Source: Bdellovibrionia bacterium
GTDB lineage: Bacteria; Bdellovibrionota; Bdellovibrionia; Bdellovibrionales; JAGQZY01
Reading direction: 5' to 3'
Length of the DNA stretch: 64,000 bases
Assembly (NCBI GenBank): GCA_030427805.1
Contig: JAUICP010000002.1
Coordinates: forward strand, 124,001 to 188,000
Part shown: piece by piece, positions 25,315-33,820 of the stretch
Position numbering within the stretch: position 1 is the stretch's first letter
Layout of the letters: each line of letters begins with the position of its first letter
Program-made: the position numbers and the translations under genes
Notes under the pieces: generated by a model
Told to the model about the DNA's origin: nothing
Databases searched by the model: none
Seen by the model: the letters and a program-made list of their open reading frames with translations, nothing else

Positions 25315-26855
25315 ATCTAAAGATTGGAATGCTTGTGGTGGCAGGAGTTGTCGCCGCAGTCCTTCTAAGCCAGGTTGGAAAAATGAACAGTGGATCAAAT
25401 AACAATATTTTGAAAGTGGCATTTCCCACCGAAAGAGCGGTCTCAGATTATGAGCCGACTCGAATTCATGTGGACAACGAGTATATCTTTCTTGAAACGA
25501 TATACAGCCCACTTGTGGATCTGTCTGATGACAAAGGTGCTCCGATTGCATCTGTAGCGAAAGAGCACTTTTGGAAGGGTGATGAGTTACATTTTGTCAT
25601 CCGAGATGACCTTGAGACTATTGATGGCAAACAGATTACTGTTGAGGACGTGATCGTATCATTGAAGAGAGTTCTAATTCTCGCAGAGAATACTCACGGT
25701 GATTTCAAGAGCATTGTTTGCCCGGATGTTCATTTGAAAAATATCGAAGATGACTGTCCTGGGATTTCAAGTGAAGATAACACTCTTGTCTTGAAACCTG
25801 CAGCCAAGAGAGATTTTTTGGTGAGTATGCTGGCATCGATTGACTTTGCCATTATACCAAAGAGCTCAATTGACCCAAAAAATCTTAAAGTCATTGATTA
25901 CCGAAATACCTCAGGCCCTTACTATGTAGATGAGGACAGAGGCAAGGGAAACATCATCTTAAAGAAAAATCCCTCTCACTTTTTGGCAACTGATGATATT
26001 GCAGAAGAAATTCAACTTGTCCCGACCTACGGCCTTGAAAAGTCAACGGTCATCGAGAAGTTTAGCTCCGGAGAGGTTGATTTTATAACGACGGTTGAGG
26101 GTTTGGATATTGGCGATGCCAAAACCTTGAAGAATGATAGTATCAACATCCACGAGACTATGGATATTAAAATCAAAGTGGCTTTCGTGACTGAAAAGGG
26201 AATGAGCCGCTTGTCTAGTGATCAGCGACTTTCCTTTGCCAAGTCTCTCCAGAGCACTTTCCACGGTACTTTCGCTGACGGCGAGATCTTCAAAGCATCC
26301 AATGAATACTTCTTGCCCTTTAGTGATGGTGGATTTTCTAAGGATCAAGAAATGAAACTGGCTAAAGTGATTGAAGATGCCGAACCCGATGGATCTGGCA
26401 AAGGAATCAGCCTAGGTATTTTTCATTCGGGCACGACGACCGTGGATAACTATATTGAGGCTTCAAAAAAGCAGATGCCAGACTTGAAGGTAGAGAGCAC
26501 AAAGGTTCTTCCTGCGTTCGGAAAACCTGAGGGCTATGAAGAGCCTGACTACATTTTGGTGTCCACCGACTCAGGATCTTTAGAAAATATCAGCCTATTG
26601 AGCTACTCCATGAGCCTTGGCATCTTTGGCTACTCAAGGGCCGAAGGCAAAGCCTGGGTCGAAGATTATATGGACACTGAGGACCGAATTGAACGACTAA
26701 AGAAGCTGAAACAAATGCACCTTGAAACCTTGAGCGAAGGACGACTGATTCCATTGATCAGCACATCGTATGTGGCGATTGCGAATCGTAATTGGAAACC
26801 CCAGCTCTCAGAACTTTTTGCGAATTGCCCGTTATGGAAGATAAAAAAGAACTAG
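25296..26855 (+). CDS. membrane-anchored OppA/DppA-like peptide-binding protein
   Basis: This 519-residue protein has the class-C extracellular solute-binding fold (SBP_bac_5). Family marks are the IYSPLVDL segment, HFVIRDDLE.DGKQITVEDVIVSLKR, TSGPYYVDE and the late ISLLSYSMSLG region. Instead of a lipobox it has an uncleaved-looking N-terminal helix (about 8-27, LKIGMLVVAGVVAAVLLSQVG), so it is probably tethered to the inner membrane. No ABC permease or ATPase gene is nearby, which argues for a sensory or capture role rather than import. It lies between the small exported protein and the YcaO-like gene, overlapping both. Confidence 0.82.
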   Translation: MRGWSLNLKIGMLVVAGVVAAVLLSQVGKMNSGSNNNILKVAFPTERAVSDYEPTRIHVDNEYIFLETIYSPLVDLSDDKGAPIASVAKEHFWKGDELHFVIRDDLETIDGKQITVEDVIVSLKRVLILAENTHGDFKSIVCPDVHLKNIEDDCPGISSEDNTLVLKPAAKRDFLVSMLASIDFAIIPKSSIDPKNLKVIDYRNTSGPYYVDEDRGKGNIILKKNPSHFLATDDIAEEIQLVPTYGLEKSTVIEKFSSGEVDFITTVEGLDIGDAKTLKNDSINIHETMDIKIKVAFVTEKGMSRLSSDQRLSFAKSLQSTFHGTFADGEIFKASNEYFLPFSDGGFSKDQEMKLAKVIEDAEPDGSGKGISLGIFHSGTTTVDNYIEASKKQMPDLKVESTKVLPAFGKPEGYEEPDYILVSTDSGSLENISLLSYSMSLGIFGYSRAEGKAWVEDYMDTEDRIERLKKLKQMHLETLSEGRLIPLISTSYVAIANRNWKPQLSELFANCPLWKIKKN

Positions 26856-27796
26856 CCCACTGGCTGCTACAAAATAAGGCAGAGCTCGAGCTAAGAGTTG
26901 AAAGGCTCCACTGGATCAATGAGTGGTTGCCGGGGATGCATGACATCCGGGTAATCATCTATCGAGGGGGACAAAGTTTTGTTGGACGCGGGATTGCCGA
27001 CAATCCGGACTTGGCTTTGACAAAGGCTGGAGCCGAAGCCATTGAGAGAGCTTACTGCTTATTGAACGGTATCTCATCATGTGGTGTTGCCGTTCATACG
27101 GATGAGAGCTTGGCTCAGCTCAATGCTAAGCTTGAGTTGATTGAAAGAGACCTTTTCTTTTGTCACTACCTCACAAGGACTCCATTTTATGAAGCTTCCG
27201 ATGAAACAGGCTATCTAAACCGACTTCATGAACAGTTTCGGTCCATAGAGGTGAGTTTTAATCTGATGAAGATGAGAAGATGTGACGACGTCTTCTCATT
27301 CATCGCTCTAGCCAGTGGCGAAAAGTCGGGCCTAGTTGTTGGTCTAGGATGCTCACTGGATAAGAAGATAGCTCAACTGAAAGCCATTTGTGAGTGCGTG
27401 ATGAACTCTGTGGCGGCGATTGAGGGAAATGTAGCTCCGATGTCCTTGAATGAGTTCAGCGCTGGTGAAGGAAGCCCTGAGGTACATCGACGGCTGTACC
27501 TCGGCGAGCAGGGATTGCGAGTTGAGAACTCTTGGATGCTTGAGGCTTCATTGGGTCAGGACAAAGAAATTCAGCCTCTCCAAAGAGAATTTCAATACGA
27601 AAATCTAACTATTGCTGATGATATTTTAAGCAGCAGTCCTTTGACAGCAAAAAGATGCCTATCAGAGAACCTGCAAAAGACCTTCTTTGGTTCGACGGTG
27701 GCGGAGCGCCTAAACCTTAGGAGACTCGCTGAGTTTATGGGAACAGAAAGTATTGATGAGGAAGATTTAAATTTTCTACCTCATCCCTTGGGATAA
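26834..27796 (+). CDS. YcaO-like protein
   Basis: This is a 320-residue protein from ATG 26834; a TTG at 26792 is in frame but lies deep in the upstream gene. YcaO signatures appear in order: GRGIADNPDLALTK then AEAIERAY at about 51-74, KLELIERDLFFCH at about 99-111, GLVVGLGCSLDKKIAQL and ICECV at about 172-195, and a proline-containing C-terminus LPHPLG. YcaO enzymes use ATP to activate peptide-backbone amides, making azolines, thioamides or amidines. It is shorter than the usual 380-450 residues and has no partner E1-like or TfuA gene here. It overlaps the peptide-binding gene by 22 bases. Catalysis is therefore inferred; loss of activity is possible. Confidence 0.72.
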   Translation: MEDKKELAHWLLQNKAELELRVERLHWINEWLPGMHDIRVIIYRGGQSFVGRGIADNPDLALTKAGAEAIERAYCLLNGISSCGVAVHTDESLAQLNAKLELIERDLFFCHYLTRTPFYEASDETGYLNRLHEQFRSIEVSFNLMKMRRCDDVFSFIALASGEKSGLVVGLGCSLDKKIAQLKAICECVMNSVAAIEGNVAPMSLNEFSAGEGSPEVHRRLYLGEQGLRVENSWMLEASLGQDKEIQPLQREFQYENLTIADDILSSSPLTAKRCLSENLQKTFFGSTVAERLNLRRLAEFMGTESIDEEDLNFLPHPLG

Positions 27797-27798
27797 AC

Positions 27799-29355
27799 AT
27801 GAAAACGAACGAGCTAAAGAAAATTTCAAGAAGGTTTACGCGAAGTATTTTCGTCGTTCAGGCCGTGACATTCTTTTTTCTCGTGCTGGTAATGATTTTT
27901 TCAAGCTATATGCACAAGTCCGATCTTGCCGACCAAGTCGCAAGATCTATCGAGGGGAAAATAAAACGAGCCGACAAAAGAGAGGTCATAAACCTCTTGT
28001 CAGATGCAGTCGCCAACGATTTTGCTGCGGCTGAATTGTATGATCATGTTGGCCAACATGTCGTAACCTTTCCAAATCAATTCAGAAGAGAGACCGGGCA
28101 TTTAACCAAAGTTTACCGTGCCATTTTTCTGGTGCCTTACCGAAAGCAGGTGTTCTACGATCGTGACGAAAAAGATGCAGCGGCTACAATTGTCTTTCAT
28201 TTCGGAGTGTTTGGATTGTTACCGTTTGCACTTGGGATTTTCTTACTAGGTCTGCTTGCGACATCGCCATTTTTTAGGAGGTATAAGAACCTCCTAGTTC
28301 AGAGCTTTGAAAAAGACTCTGTCGAAAAGCAAAACCAAGTTATTACAGAGCTGGCAAAACAAGTCCGGCATGATTACAAGTCCCCACTGACAGCGATCAA
28401 GTCGGTTATCGACAAGTCAAAAAATTTGTCCGATCAGGAGCGCAGAGCACTTACAGTCTCCTATAATAGCATGATGTCTATGCTGAGTGATTTATCCAAC
28501 GAAAGCATCCAAGAAGCGATGCGAGTTGGTCATCTAAAAAAGAAGGTAAAATCGCTCACCCATATATATTCGACTCTGAGAGATGTCTTTGATGAAAAGC
28601 TTGCGAGGCTTGAGTATGGAAGCCAAAAACAGATCCAGCTTGTTTGCTCAGACGACGATAAACGAGGATACATCCTTATCGATGAAACTGAACTCAGGCG
28701 AGTGATTTCAAATGTGACCGAGAACGCTCTCGACGCTTTGGACAGCTCTGGCCAAGTTATCATGCAGGTTGATATTACTGGGACAGAGCTGACGATCCGA
28801 ATCTCAGACAATGGAAAAGGTATCTCGAAAGACAATTTGGAAAAGATTGGTGAGAAAGGGTTTACCTTTGGAAAAGTTGGTGGAGAGGGCCTGGGGCTAT
28901 ACTCAGCTATCAAGAAGGTTGAGAGATGGGGCGGCCAGTTAAAAATCGAGTCCGAGGACGGAAAAGGAACTGAAGTTTTGATTTCACTGCCCAAAGCCGT
29001 CAAGCCAACTTGGTCAAAAGCTGAGGTCGACTTTAGCGATATCGAGACTGCTGTTGTGCTTGATGATGACAAAGCTGTTCATGAGTTATGGAAGGAAAGA
29101 GTTCCTTCAGATGTCAGCCTCAAGTGCTTTGAAGATGGCGAGGAACTTCTTGATTTGGTGGACAGAAAAGACGACAAAGTCCTTTATATTTTGGACTTCA
29201 ACCTTAAGGGGCAAAGATATAACGGTCTTCAAGTTGCTGAAAAATTAGGCCATGCAAAGCGCAAGTACATGGTGAGCGGAAGCTTCCATGATCCAATGGT
29301 GCAGCGCCAGTGCAAGGCTATGGGATTGGGCTTAATCCCGAAAACGATATTGTAA
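27799..29355 (+). CDS. hybrid histidine kinase with C-terminal receiver
   Basis: This 518-residue inner-membrane kinase has TM1 at about 17-36, a periplasmic segment of about 95 residues, and TM2 at about 131-154. It then has the phosphoacceptor His191 in RHDYKSPLTAIK and ATPase boxes: N (NVTENALDAL), G1 (ISDNGKGIS) and G2 (GGEGLGLYSA). A receiver domain at about 412-518 has DDD and acceptor Asp in YILDFNLKG and ends PKTIL. It starts 3 bases after the YcaO-like gene. It should sense a periplasmic ligand, perhaps presented by the peptide-binding protein, and signal to the sigma-54 activator. Confidence 0.9.
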   Translation: MKTNELKKISRRFTRSIFVVQAVTFFFLVLVMIFSSYMHKSDLADQVARSIEGKIKRADKREVINLLSDAVANDFAAAELYDHVGQHVVTFPNQFRRETGHLTKVYRAIFLVPYRKQVFYDRDEKDAAATIVFHFGVFGLLPFALGIFLLGLLATSPFFRRYKNLLVQSFEKDSVEKQNQVITELAKQVRHDYKSPLTAIKSVIDKSKNLSDQERRALTVSYNSMMSMLSDLSNESIQEAMRVGHLKKKVKSLTHIYSTLRDVFDEKLARLEYGSQKQIQLVCSDDDKRGYILIDETELRRVISNVTENALDALDSSGQVIMQVDITGTELTIRISDNGKGISKDNLEKIGEKGFTFGKVGGEGLGLYSAIKKVERWGGQLKIESEDGKGTEVLISLPKAVKPTWSKAEVDFSDIETAVVLDDDKAVHELWKERVPSDVSLKCFEDGEELLDLVDRKDDKVLYILDFNLKGQRYNGLQVAEKLGHAKRKYMVSGSFHDPMVQRQCKAMGLGLIPKTIL

Positions 29356-29369
29356 AACATGGGTGCCTT

Positions 29370-29762
29370 GTGAATACAGAAGAATTCGAAAAATTGAAGA
29401 ACTTAGAAGAATCGTTGTGGAGGACAGAAACACGGTTCGACCTTGATTTTCAAGAAAGAGTTTTTGCTGAAGATTTTTTTGAATTCGGGCGATCCGGCCG
29501 AGTCTACAGTCGAGAAGAATGTCTAAGCACTGAGACTCAAGAAATCCGAACGAAACTACCTCTGGAAAAGTTTGAAGTAAGAAAAATTGATGAGAACACG
29601 GTGCTTGTCACTTATGTCAGCGAGGTTCAATACGATGAGATTGAGCGGGCCAATAGATCTTCTTTGTGGACCAGATATGGCGCTGAATGGAAAATCCGAT
29701 TTCATCAGGGAACTCCTATAGTTGATAAAACAGTGGGAAGTCATGCCTGGTCAACTCTTTGA
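29370..29762 (+). CDS. DUF4440/SnoaL-like small protein
   Basis: This 131-residue protein is from GTG 29370, placed 15 bases after the kinase stop; the frame is open further upstream inside the kinase gene. The NTF2-like DUF4440 pattern is clear: VFAEDFFEFGRSGRVYSREE, then VLVTYVSEV, then WKIRFHQGTP. Such cone-shaped domains bind small hydrophobic ligands or act as simple isomerases or hydrolases. The last bases overlap the methyltransferase gene. The role here is unknown. Confidence 0.65.
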   Translation: MNTEEFEKLKNLEESLWRTETRFDLDFQERVFAEDFFEFGRSGRVYSREECLSTETQEIRTKLPLEKFEVRKIDENTVLVTYVSEVQYDEIERANRSSLWTRYGAEWKIRFHQGTPIVDKTVGSHAWSTL

Positions 29763-30471
29763 AAACCCTAAATTGGTCGCAGTTTATGATCATTTCGATG
29801 GTGAGAGAGGTGATCTAGCTCACTACTTGTCGATGGTTGATGAGTTTGGTGCAAAGTCGGTCATTGATATCGGCTCAGGCACAGGTTGTTTTGCTCATTT
29901 GCTAGAAAAAGCTGGCATAAATGTCGTTGCTGTCGAGCCTGCAAAGGCTTCTCTTGAGTGTGCGAGATCCAAGGCTGAAGACAGTAAAATTCAATGGATA
30001 CATGGCACGGCGGAAGACTTGCCGGACTCTTGCGGGGGTTTTGCGGTTATGACTGGGAATGTCGCCCAGGTTTTTACAGACGAAAGGGATTGGAACAACA
30101 CTTTAAGTTCTGTCTTCAGAGCTCTAGACCGAGGAGGCTATTTTGTTTTTGAAGTGAGAGATCCTTCAAAAAAGGCATGGGAGAGTTGGAATAAAGAATA
30201 CACTCATGCCATACAGGATGTAGCTGACCTCGGTGAGGTCGAGTGCTGGTGTGAAGTTTTGAGTGTATCTGGAGGTCTCGTGACCTTTCGATGGACTTAT
30301 AATTTCAAAGCATCCGGTGAAACTTTAGCTTCAGACTCAACACTCATTTTCCGCGAAAAGGATGAGATCCAAAAGTCTTTGAAACAGGCAGGGTTCTCTG
30401 TTCTTGAAGTGAGGGATGCACCTGACAGGCCTGGCAAGGAGTTCGTATTCGTGGCGAGGAAGATGGCATGA
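29743..30471 (+). CDS. class I SAM-dependent methyltransferase
   Basis: This 242-residue protein is from ATG 29743 (MPGQLFENPKLVAVYDHF), with GGGAAG just upstream. SAM-binding motif I is VIDIGSGTGCFAHLL, then VVAVEPA, and a post-motif-I block IQWIHGTAEDLP. It resembles small-molecule methyltransferases rather than rRNA or protein ones. It overlaps the upstream gene by 20 bases and the next one by ATGA. Substrate unknown. Confidence 0.8.
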   Translation: MPGQLFENPKLVAVYDHFDGERGDLAHYLSMVDEFGAKSVIDIGSGTGCFAHLLEKAGINVVAVEPAKASLECARSKAEDSKIQWIHGTAEDLPDSCGGFAVMTGNVAQVFTDERDWNNTLSSVFRALDRGGYFVFEVRDPSKKAWESWNKEYTHAIQDVADLGEVECWCEVLSVSGGLVTFRWTYNFKASGETLASDSTLIFREKDEIQKSLKQAGFSVLEVRDAPDRPGKEFVFVARKMA

Positions 30472-31538
30472 ATAATCATCGAGAGATCAGCAGATCAATT
30501 CCTGAGGAGATCAAAGGCGATGGGCTGTGCTTGAGAAAGCACCACCCTGATCTCGCTCCTAAAATGTATAGCTGCATTGATAGTGACCGAGATAGACTTC
30601 GACAGTTTTTGCCTTGGGTGGACAGTACTACGTCCGCTGAGGATTCCCGCGAGTACATTATTAGCTGTCAAAAACGCTGGGAGTCTGGAGACTATTTTGA
30701 TTTTGGTATCTTTAGATCTGAAGATGACTGCTACATGGGTAACATCGGGGTTCATTCGATATCGTGGGAAAACCATAGATGTGAAATTGGTTACTGGATC
30801 TTTGGAGAATTTGAAGGCCAAGGAGTCATGAGCAGATCAATCAGGGCTTTAGAAAAGACTCTGTTTGAACTTGGGTTCCATAGGGTTGAAATCACTTTAG
30901 ATCCACGAAACGAAAGGTCTGAGGCCGTTCCTAAGAGGCTTGGATATGTATTTGAAGGGGTCTTAAGAGAATCGGCATTTGAGAGTGGTGAACATAGAAA
31001 CATGGCTGTCTATTCAAAGTTATCCCAAGAATACGGCAGTTCACCAGCAAAGCCTAAGATGTTTGAAGTCAGAATGGCCACTGAGTCTGATGCCAGATGC
31101 ATTCTTGAAGCACACCACGACTCTGTTCACAAAATTGCTATTTCTGATTACGGTATAGAGGTAGCCCGTTCGTGGTCTCCAGAAGTCAATGAGGAAAGGG
31201 TCAATCAATATCTTGAGAGCTCTTTTCTTGAAGAAACAACGGTCGTTGCAATTTCTGATGGAGTGATTTGTGGATTCGGGTCCATCGTGGATAAAGATTC
31301 AGAGCTTCGAGCCGTTTATGTAAAAGACCAATTTGGTGGCCTCGGAGTAGGCTCAAGAATTCTCTCTCGGCTAGAGTCAATTGCAAGAGCAAGAGGCTTG
31401 AAGAGCCTCTCGATGGATTCATCTGTAACAGCCGAGAGATTTTACTTAAAGCATGGATATTCGGTAGTAGAGCGAGGTGAGCATACTTTGAGTTCAGGTG
31501 CTAAAATGTCATGTTTTAAAATGAGGAAAGAGCTGTGA
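30468..31538 (+). CDS. tandem GNAT acetyltransferase (fusion of two domains)
   Basis: This is a 356-residue protein made of two GNAT domains. The first (about 15-180) is RimJ/RimL-like: LRKHHPDLAPKM, CEIGYWIFGEFEGQGVMSRS, DPRNERSEAVPKRLGYVFEG. The second (about 195-356) is a general GNAT with LRAVYVKDQFGGLGVGSRIL and AERFYLKHGYSVVERG; its acetyl-CoA loop is FGGLGVGS. The two domains are complete, so this is a true fusion. It probably acetylates small amines or peptides. It is coupled on both sides (ATGA at its start, GTGA at its end). Confidence 0.82.
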   Translation: MNNHREISRSIPEEIKGDGLCLRKHHPDLAPKMYSCIDSDRDRLRQFLPWVDSTTSAEDSREYIISCQKRWESGDYFDFGIFRSEDDCYMGNIGVHSISWENHRCEIGYWIFGEFEGQGVMSRSIRALEKTLFELGFHRVEITLDPRNERSEAVPKRLGYVFEGVLRESAFESGEHRNMAVYSKLSQEYGSSPAKPKMFEVRMATESDARCILEAHHDSVHKIAISDYGIEVARSWSPEVNEERVNQYLESSFLEETTVVAISDGVICGFGSIVDKDSELRAVYVKDQFGGLGVGSRILSRLESIARARGLKSLSMDSSVTAERFYLKHGYSVVERGEHTLSSGAKMSCFKMRKEL

Positions 31539-32443
31539 AAGAGACTTCTGACTTAATTGAATTAGAGGCGGAGAAAAACCTAGCGAGGTCAGTGCTTAAA
31601 GTCCCTTCAGAAGAAAGACTCCTTCTCATAGAATCTGGATGGACCAGCCGAGTGTATTTAGCGAGACAGGGCGAGCTGGTTTGTAAGTTCCCGAGATACC
31701 AAGATGTCAAAAAAGAGTACGAAGTAGAAATAGAGATTTTGAGAGCATTGGCGTCTGTTGATCTACCCGTGCAAGTTCCGGAGGTGTTAGAAGTTGGCAA
31801 TGACTATCGCTATCTTGCCTATTACGGTGTTAAAGGTGATGTCTTAAAGTTTCAGAATATTGAGAGTGACGATAAGAAACTTATTGGGCAGGCAATCGGA
31901 CGGTTCATCAAAACTTTGAGAGAGAAGAACCTTCGCATGGGTCACGACATGGCACTTGATAAAGAAATCTCTGAGTACTTAGAGAAATATGAACTTGGAA
32001 AACCCCATTGGGCTAGAGTTCTGTCCATAGAGGAATATGAGGCTCTCGACAATTTCATGACTGGTGAATATGAAATCAGAATGAAGAGCCTCGGTTTCAA
32101 GGGAGAATGTTCTCATGGAGACTTAGGTTTCTGGAACATTCTATTCGATAAGGAGTCTGGATCGATTAGGGTTATCGATTTTGGTGATTATGGTATTTAC
32201 GACGAGTCGATTGATTTCGTGGGTTTGAGAGATCCTGAGATACTAAATGAAGCACTCGAACCGTTTGGAGACACCGAAGAGCTGAGAGCCAAGATACACT
32301 TGCGACAAAGCCTTCTGCCTGTCTTGGAGATGCCATACTATGCCAGCAAGAGTCTAGAGAACGAGATTGTTCAACTCACAGATGCTCTTCGCAAGGGTCT
32401 TTTGAGCGAGTTAAAGACTGCTTTGGAGGCTAAAAATGACTAG
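31535..32443 (+). CDS. APH-family phosphotransferase
   Basis: This 302-residue protein starts at a GTG overlapping the previous stop. It has the aminoglycoside/choline-kinase fold: nucleotide loop ESGWTSRVYLARQGELVCKF, catalytic loop SHGDLGFWNILF at about 193-204, and the metal-binding VIDFGDYGIYDESIDF. The enzyme phosphorylates a hydroxyl on a small molecule, such as an antibiotic or sugar. The pattern GDLGFWN and FGD is typical of APH/macrolide-kinase-like proteins. Resistance is possible but not shown. Confidence 0.8.
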   Translation: MKETSDLIELEAEKNLARSVLKVPSEERLLLIESGWTSRVYLARQGELVCKFPRYQDVKKEYEVEIEILRALASVDLPVQVPEVLEVGNDYRYLAYYGVKGDVLKFQNIESDDKKLIGQAIGRFIKTLREKNLRMGHDMALDKEISEYLEKYELGKPHWARVLSIEEYEALDNFMTGEYEIRMKSLGFKGECSHGDLGFWNILFDKESGSIRVIDFGDYGIYDESIDFVGLRDPEILNEALEPFGDTEELRAKIHLRQSLLPVLEMPYYASKSLENEIVQLTDALRKGLLSELKTALEAKND

Positions 32444-33173
32444 ACCAAGACCTCGTGAAGTCGCAGAAAAATTGATGAAAACTCGATACAAGGGAGCAAA
32501 TATCGCATTCTTGGCGGGATCTGTCGTTAATGGTGAAGGCACTTTTTACTCAGATTTAGACATAGTTGTTATTTATGGCAAACTTGATCAAGCCTACCGA
32601 GAATCATTTATCTTTGATGAATGGCCCATTGAAGCTTTTGTCCACGATTCAGAAACATTGAAGTATTTTTTTGAGGAGGTAGATGCCAAGAGTGGAGCGC
32701 CTTCGTTAATGAATATGGTTCTATATTCTGAACCAATCCCTGAGGCTTCTATGATGGTCGAAGAGCTTAGACAGCTCGCTCAAGAGGTTCTTTTAAAAGG
32801 TCCTCCAGCGTGGGACAAAAATCTCGTTGATAGAGCAAGGTACGAACTGACAGACTTGTTAGATGACCTGAGAGAACCAAGAGACTCGTCAGAGAAAATG
32901 GCCACCCTCTGTGCGCTATACCCAAAAGTAGCGAATTTTTACCTGAGGAGTTCCGGCAAGTGGTCAGGCTCAAATAAAGGTATTATTAGGCAACTAAAGT
33001 CAGAATATCCTGAATTTTTCAAGGATTTCGATAGAAGGTTCCAGTCGGCCTTTGGGGATAGTAGTACATCGGGAATTATTGTTCTTGTTGAGAGCATACT
33101 CGCACCATTTGGTGGCCCACTTTTTGACGGCTACAAACTTGATGCACCTAGAGACTGGAGAAAAGAATTATGA
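32436..33173 (+). CDS. nucleotidyltransferase-fold protein
   Basis: This is a 245-residue protein with the polymerase-beta-type nucleotidyltransferase signature LAGSVVNGEGTFYSDLDIVV, that is GS, then D-x-D about a dozen residues on. A helical C-terminal half follows, as in aminoglycoside nucleotidyltransferases. It overlaps both flanking genes (8 and 4 bases). It might adenylylate the same compound handled by the neighbouring kinase. Other members transfer AMP to proteins, so the substrate is open. Confidence 0.72.
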   Translation: MTRPRPREVAEKLMKTRYKGANIAFLAGSVVNGEGTFYSDLDIVVIYGKLDQAYRESFIFDEWPIEAFVHDSETLKYFFEEVDAKSGAPSLMNMVLYSEPIPEASMMVEELRQLAQEVLLKGPPAWDKNLVDRARYELTDLLDDLREPRDSSEKMATLCALYPKVANFYLRSSGKWSGSNKGIIRQLKSEYPEFFKDFDRRFQSAFGDSSTSGIIVLVESILAPFGGPLFDGYKLDAPRDWRKEL

Positions 33174-33790
33174 CGGATCAATGGACTACAGATTGGGACA
33201 GTAGATTTAAAGATGGAGATACTCCGTGGGAAGAAGATGGACCCTGTCCAGGGCTCGCTCGAATTGCTAGCGAATATCTTCAACCCGGATCAAGCCTCAT
33301 GGAGGTAGGGTGCGGGTTAGGCACAAATGCAATTTGGCTTGCTCAGCAAGGATTCTCTGTCACCGCTACCGATATTTCAAGTGAGGCGATCCAATTAGCG
33401 AGAAGCAGAATGCCTATTAAATCGCCAAGTCTTGAATTTGAAGTCGTCAATTTTATAGATGATACCATCGATCAAAGATATGACGTCTTATTTGATAAAG
33501 GGTGTTTGCATAGTTTCAATACTGATCACGGCCTAGAGGCTTTCGTAGAAAAAGCATCTTCGATACTAGAACCAGGATCAATCTGGGTAAGCATCTCTGG
33601 AAATGCCGACACCCTCGAAGATCTAGATGAAAGAAGAGAATTTGGGTTTCCGAGATTGTCAGCAACAAAAGTTGTTTCATTGGTAGAGCCTTATTTTGAA
33701 GTCCTTGAAATAAGATCGTCAAAGTTTGGCTTAAAAAATGATTTTAAATCGTGGGAATGTGTTTTCCGTAGAAGGGCTGAAACTCTATGA
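33170..33790 (+). CDS. TehB/thiopurine-type SAM methyltransferase
   Basis: This 206-residue protein opens with WTTDWDSRFKDGDTPWEED, the characteristic W..R...G.TPWE start of TehB/TPMT-like methyltransferases. Motif I is LMEVGCGLGTNAIWLAQQG and the acidic post-I residue is VTATDIS. Related enzymes methylate thiopurines, tellurite or selenite and other small toxic compounds. It starts in the previous stop codon (ATGA). It ends 30 bases before the TPR gene. Confidence 0.78.
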   Translation: MTDQWTTDWDSRFKDGDTPWEEDGPCPGLARIASEYLQPGSSLMEVGCGLGTNAIWLAQQGFSVTATDISSEAIQLARSRMPIKSPSLEFEVVNFIDDTIDQRYDVLFDKGCLHSFNTDHGLEAFVEKASSILEPGSIWVSISGNADTLEDLDERREFGFPRLSATKVVSLVEPYFEVLEIRSSKFGLKNDFKSWECVFRRRAETL

Positions 33791-33820
33791 ATGACAATGG
33801 GAGTTTAAAGCAAGAGGTAC

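Noticed and set aside
28530-29072. 180-residue minus-strand frame
   Set aside because: Shadow of the histidine kinase catalytic domain.
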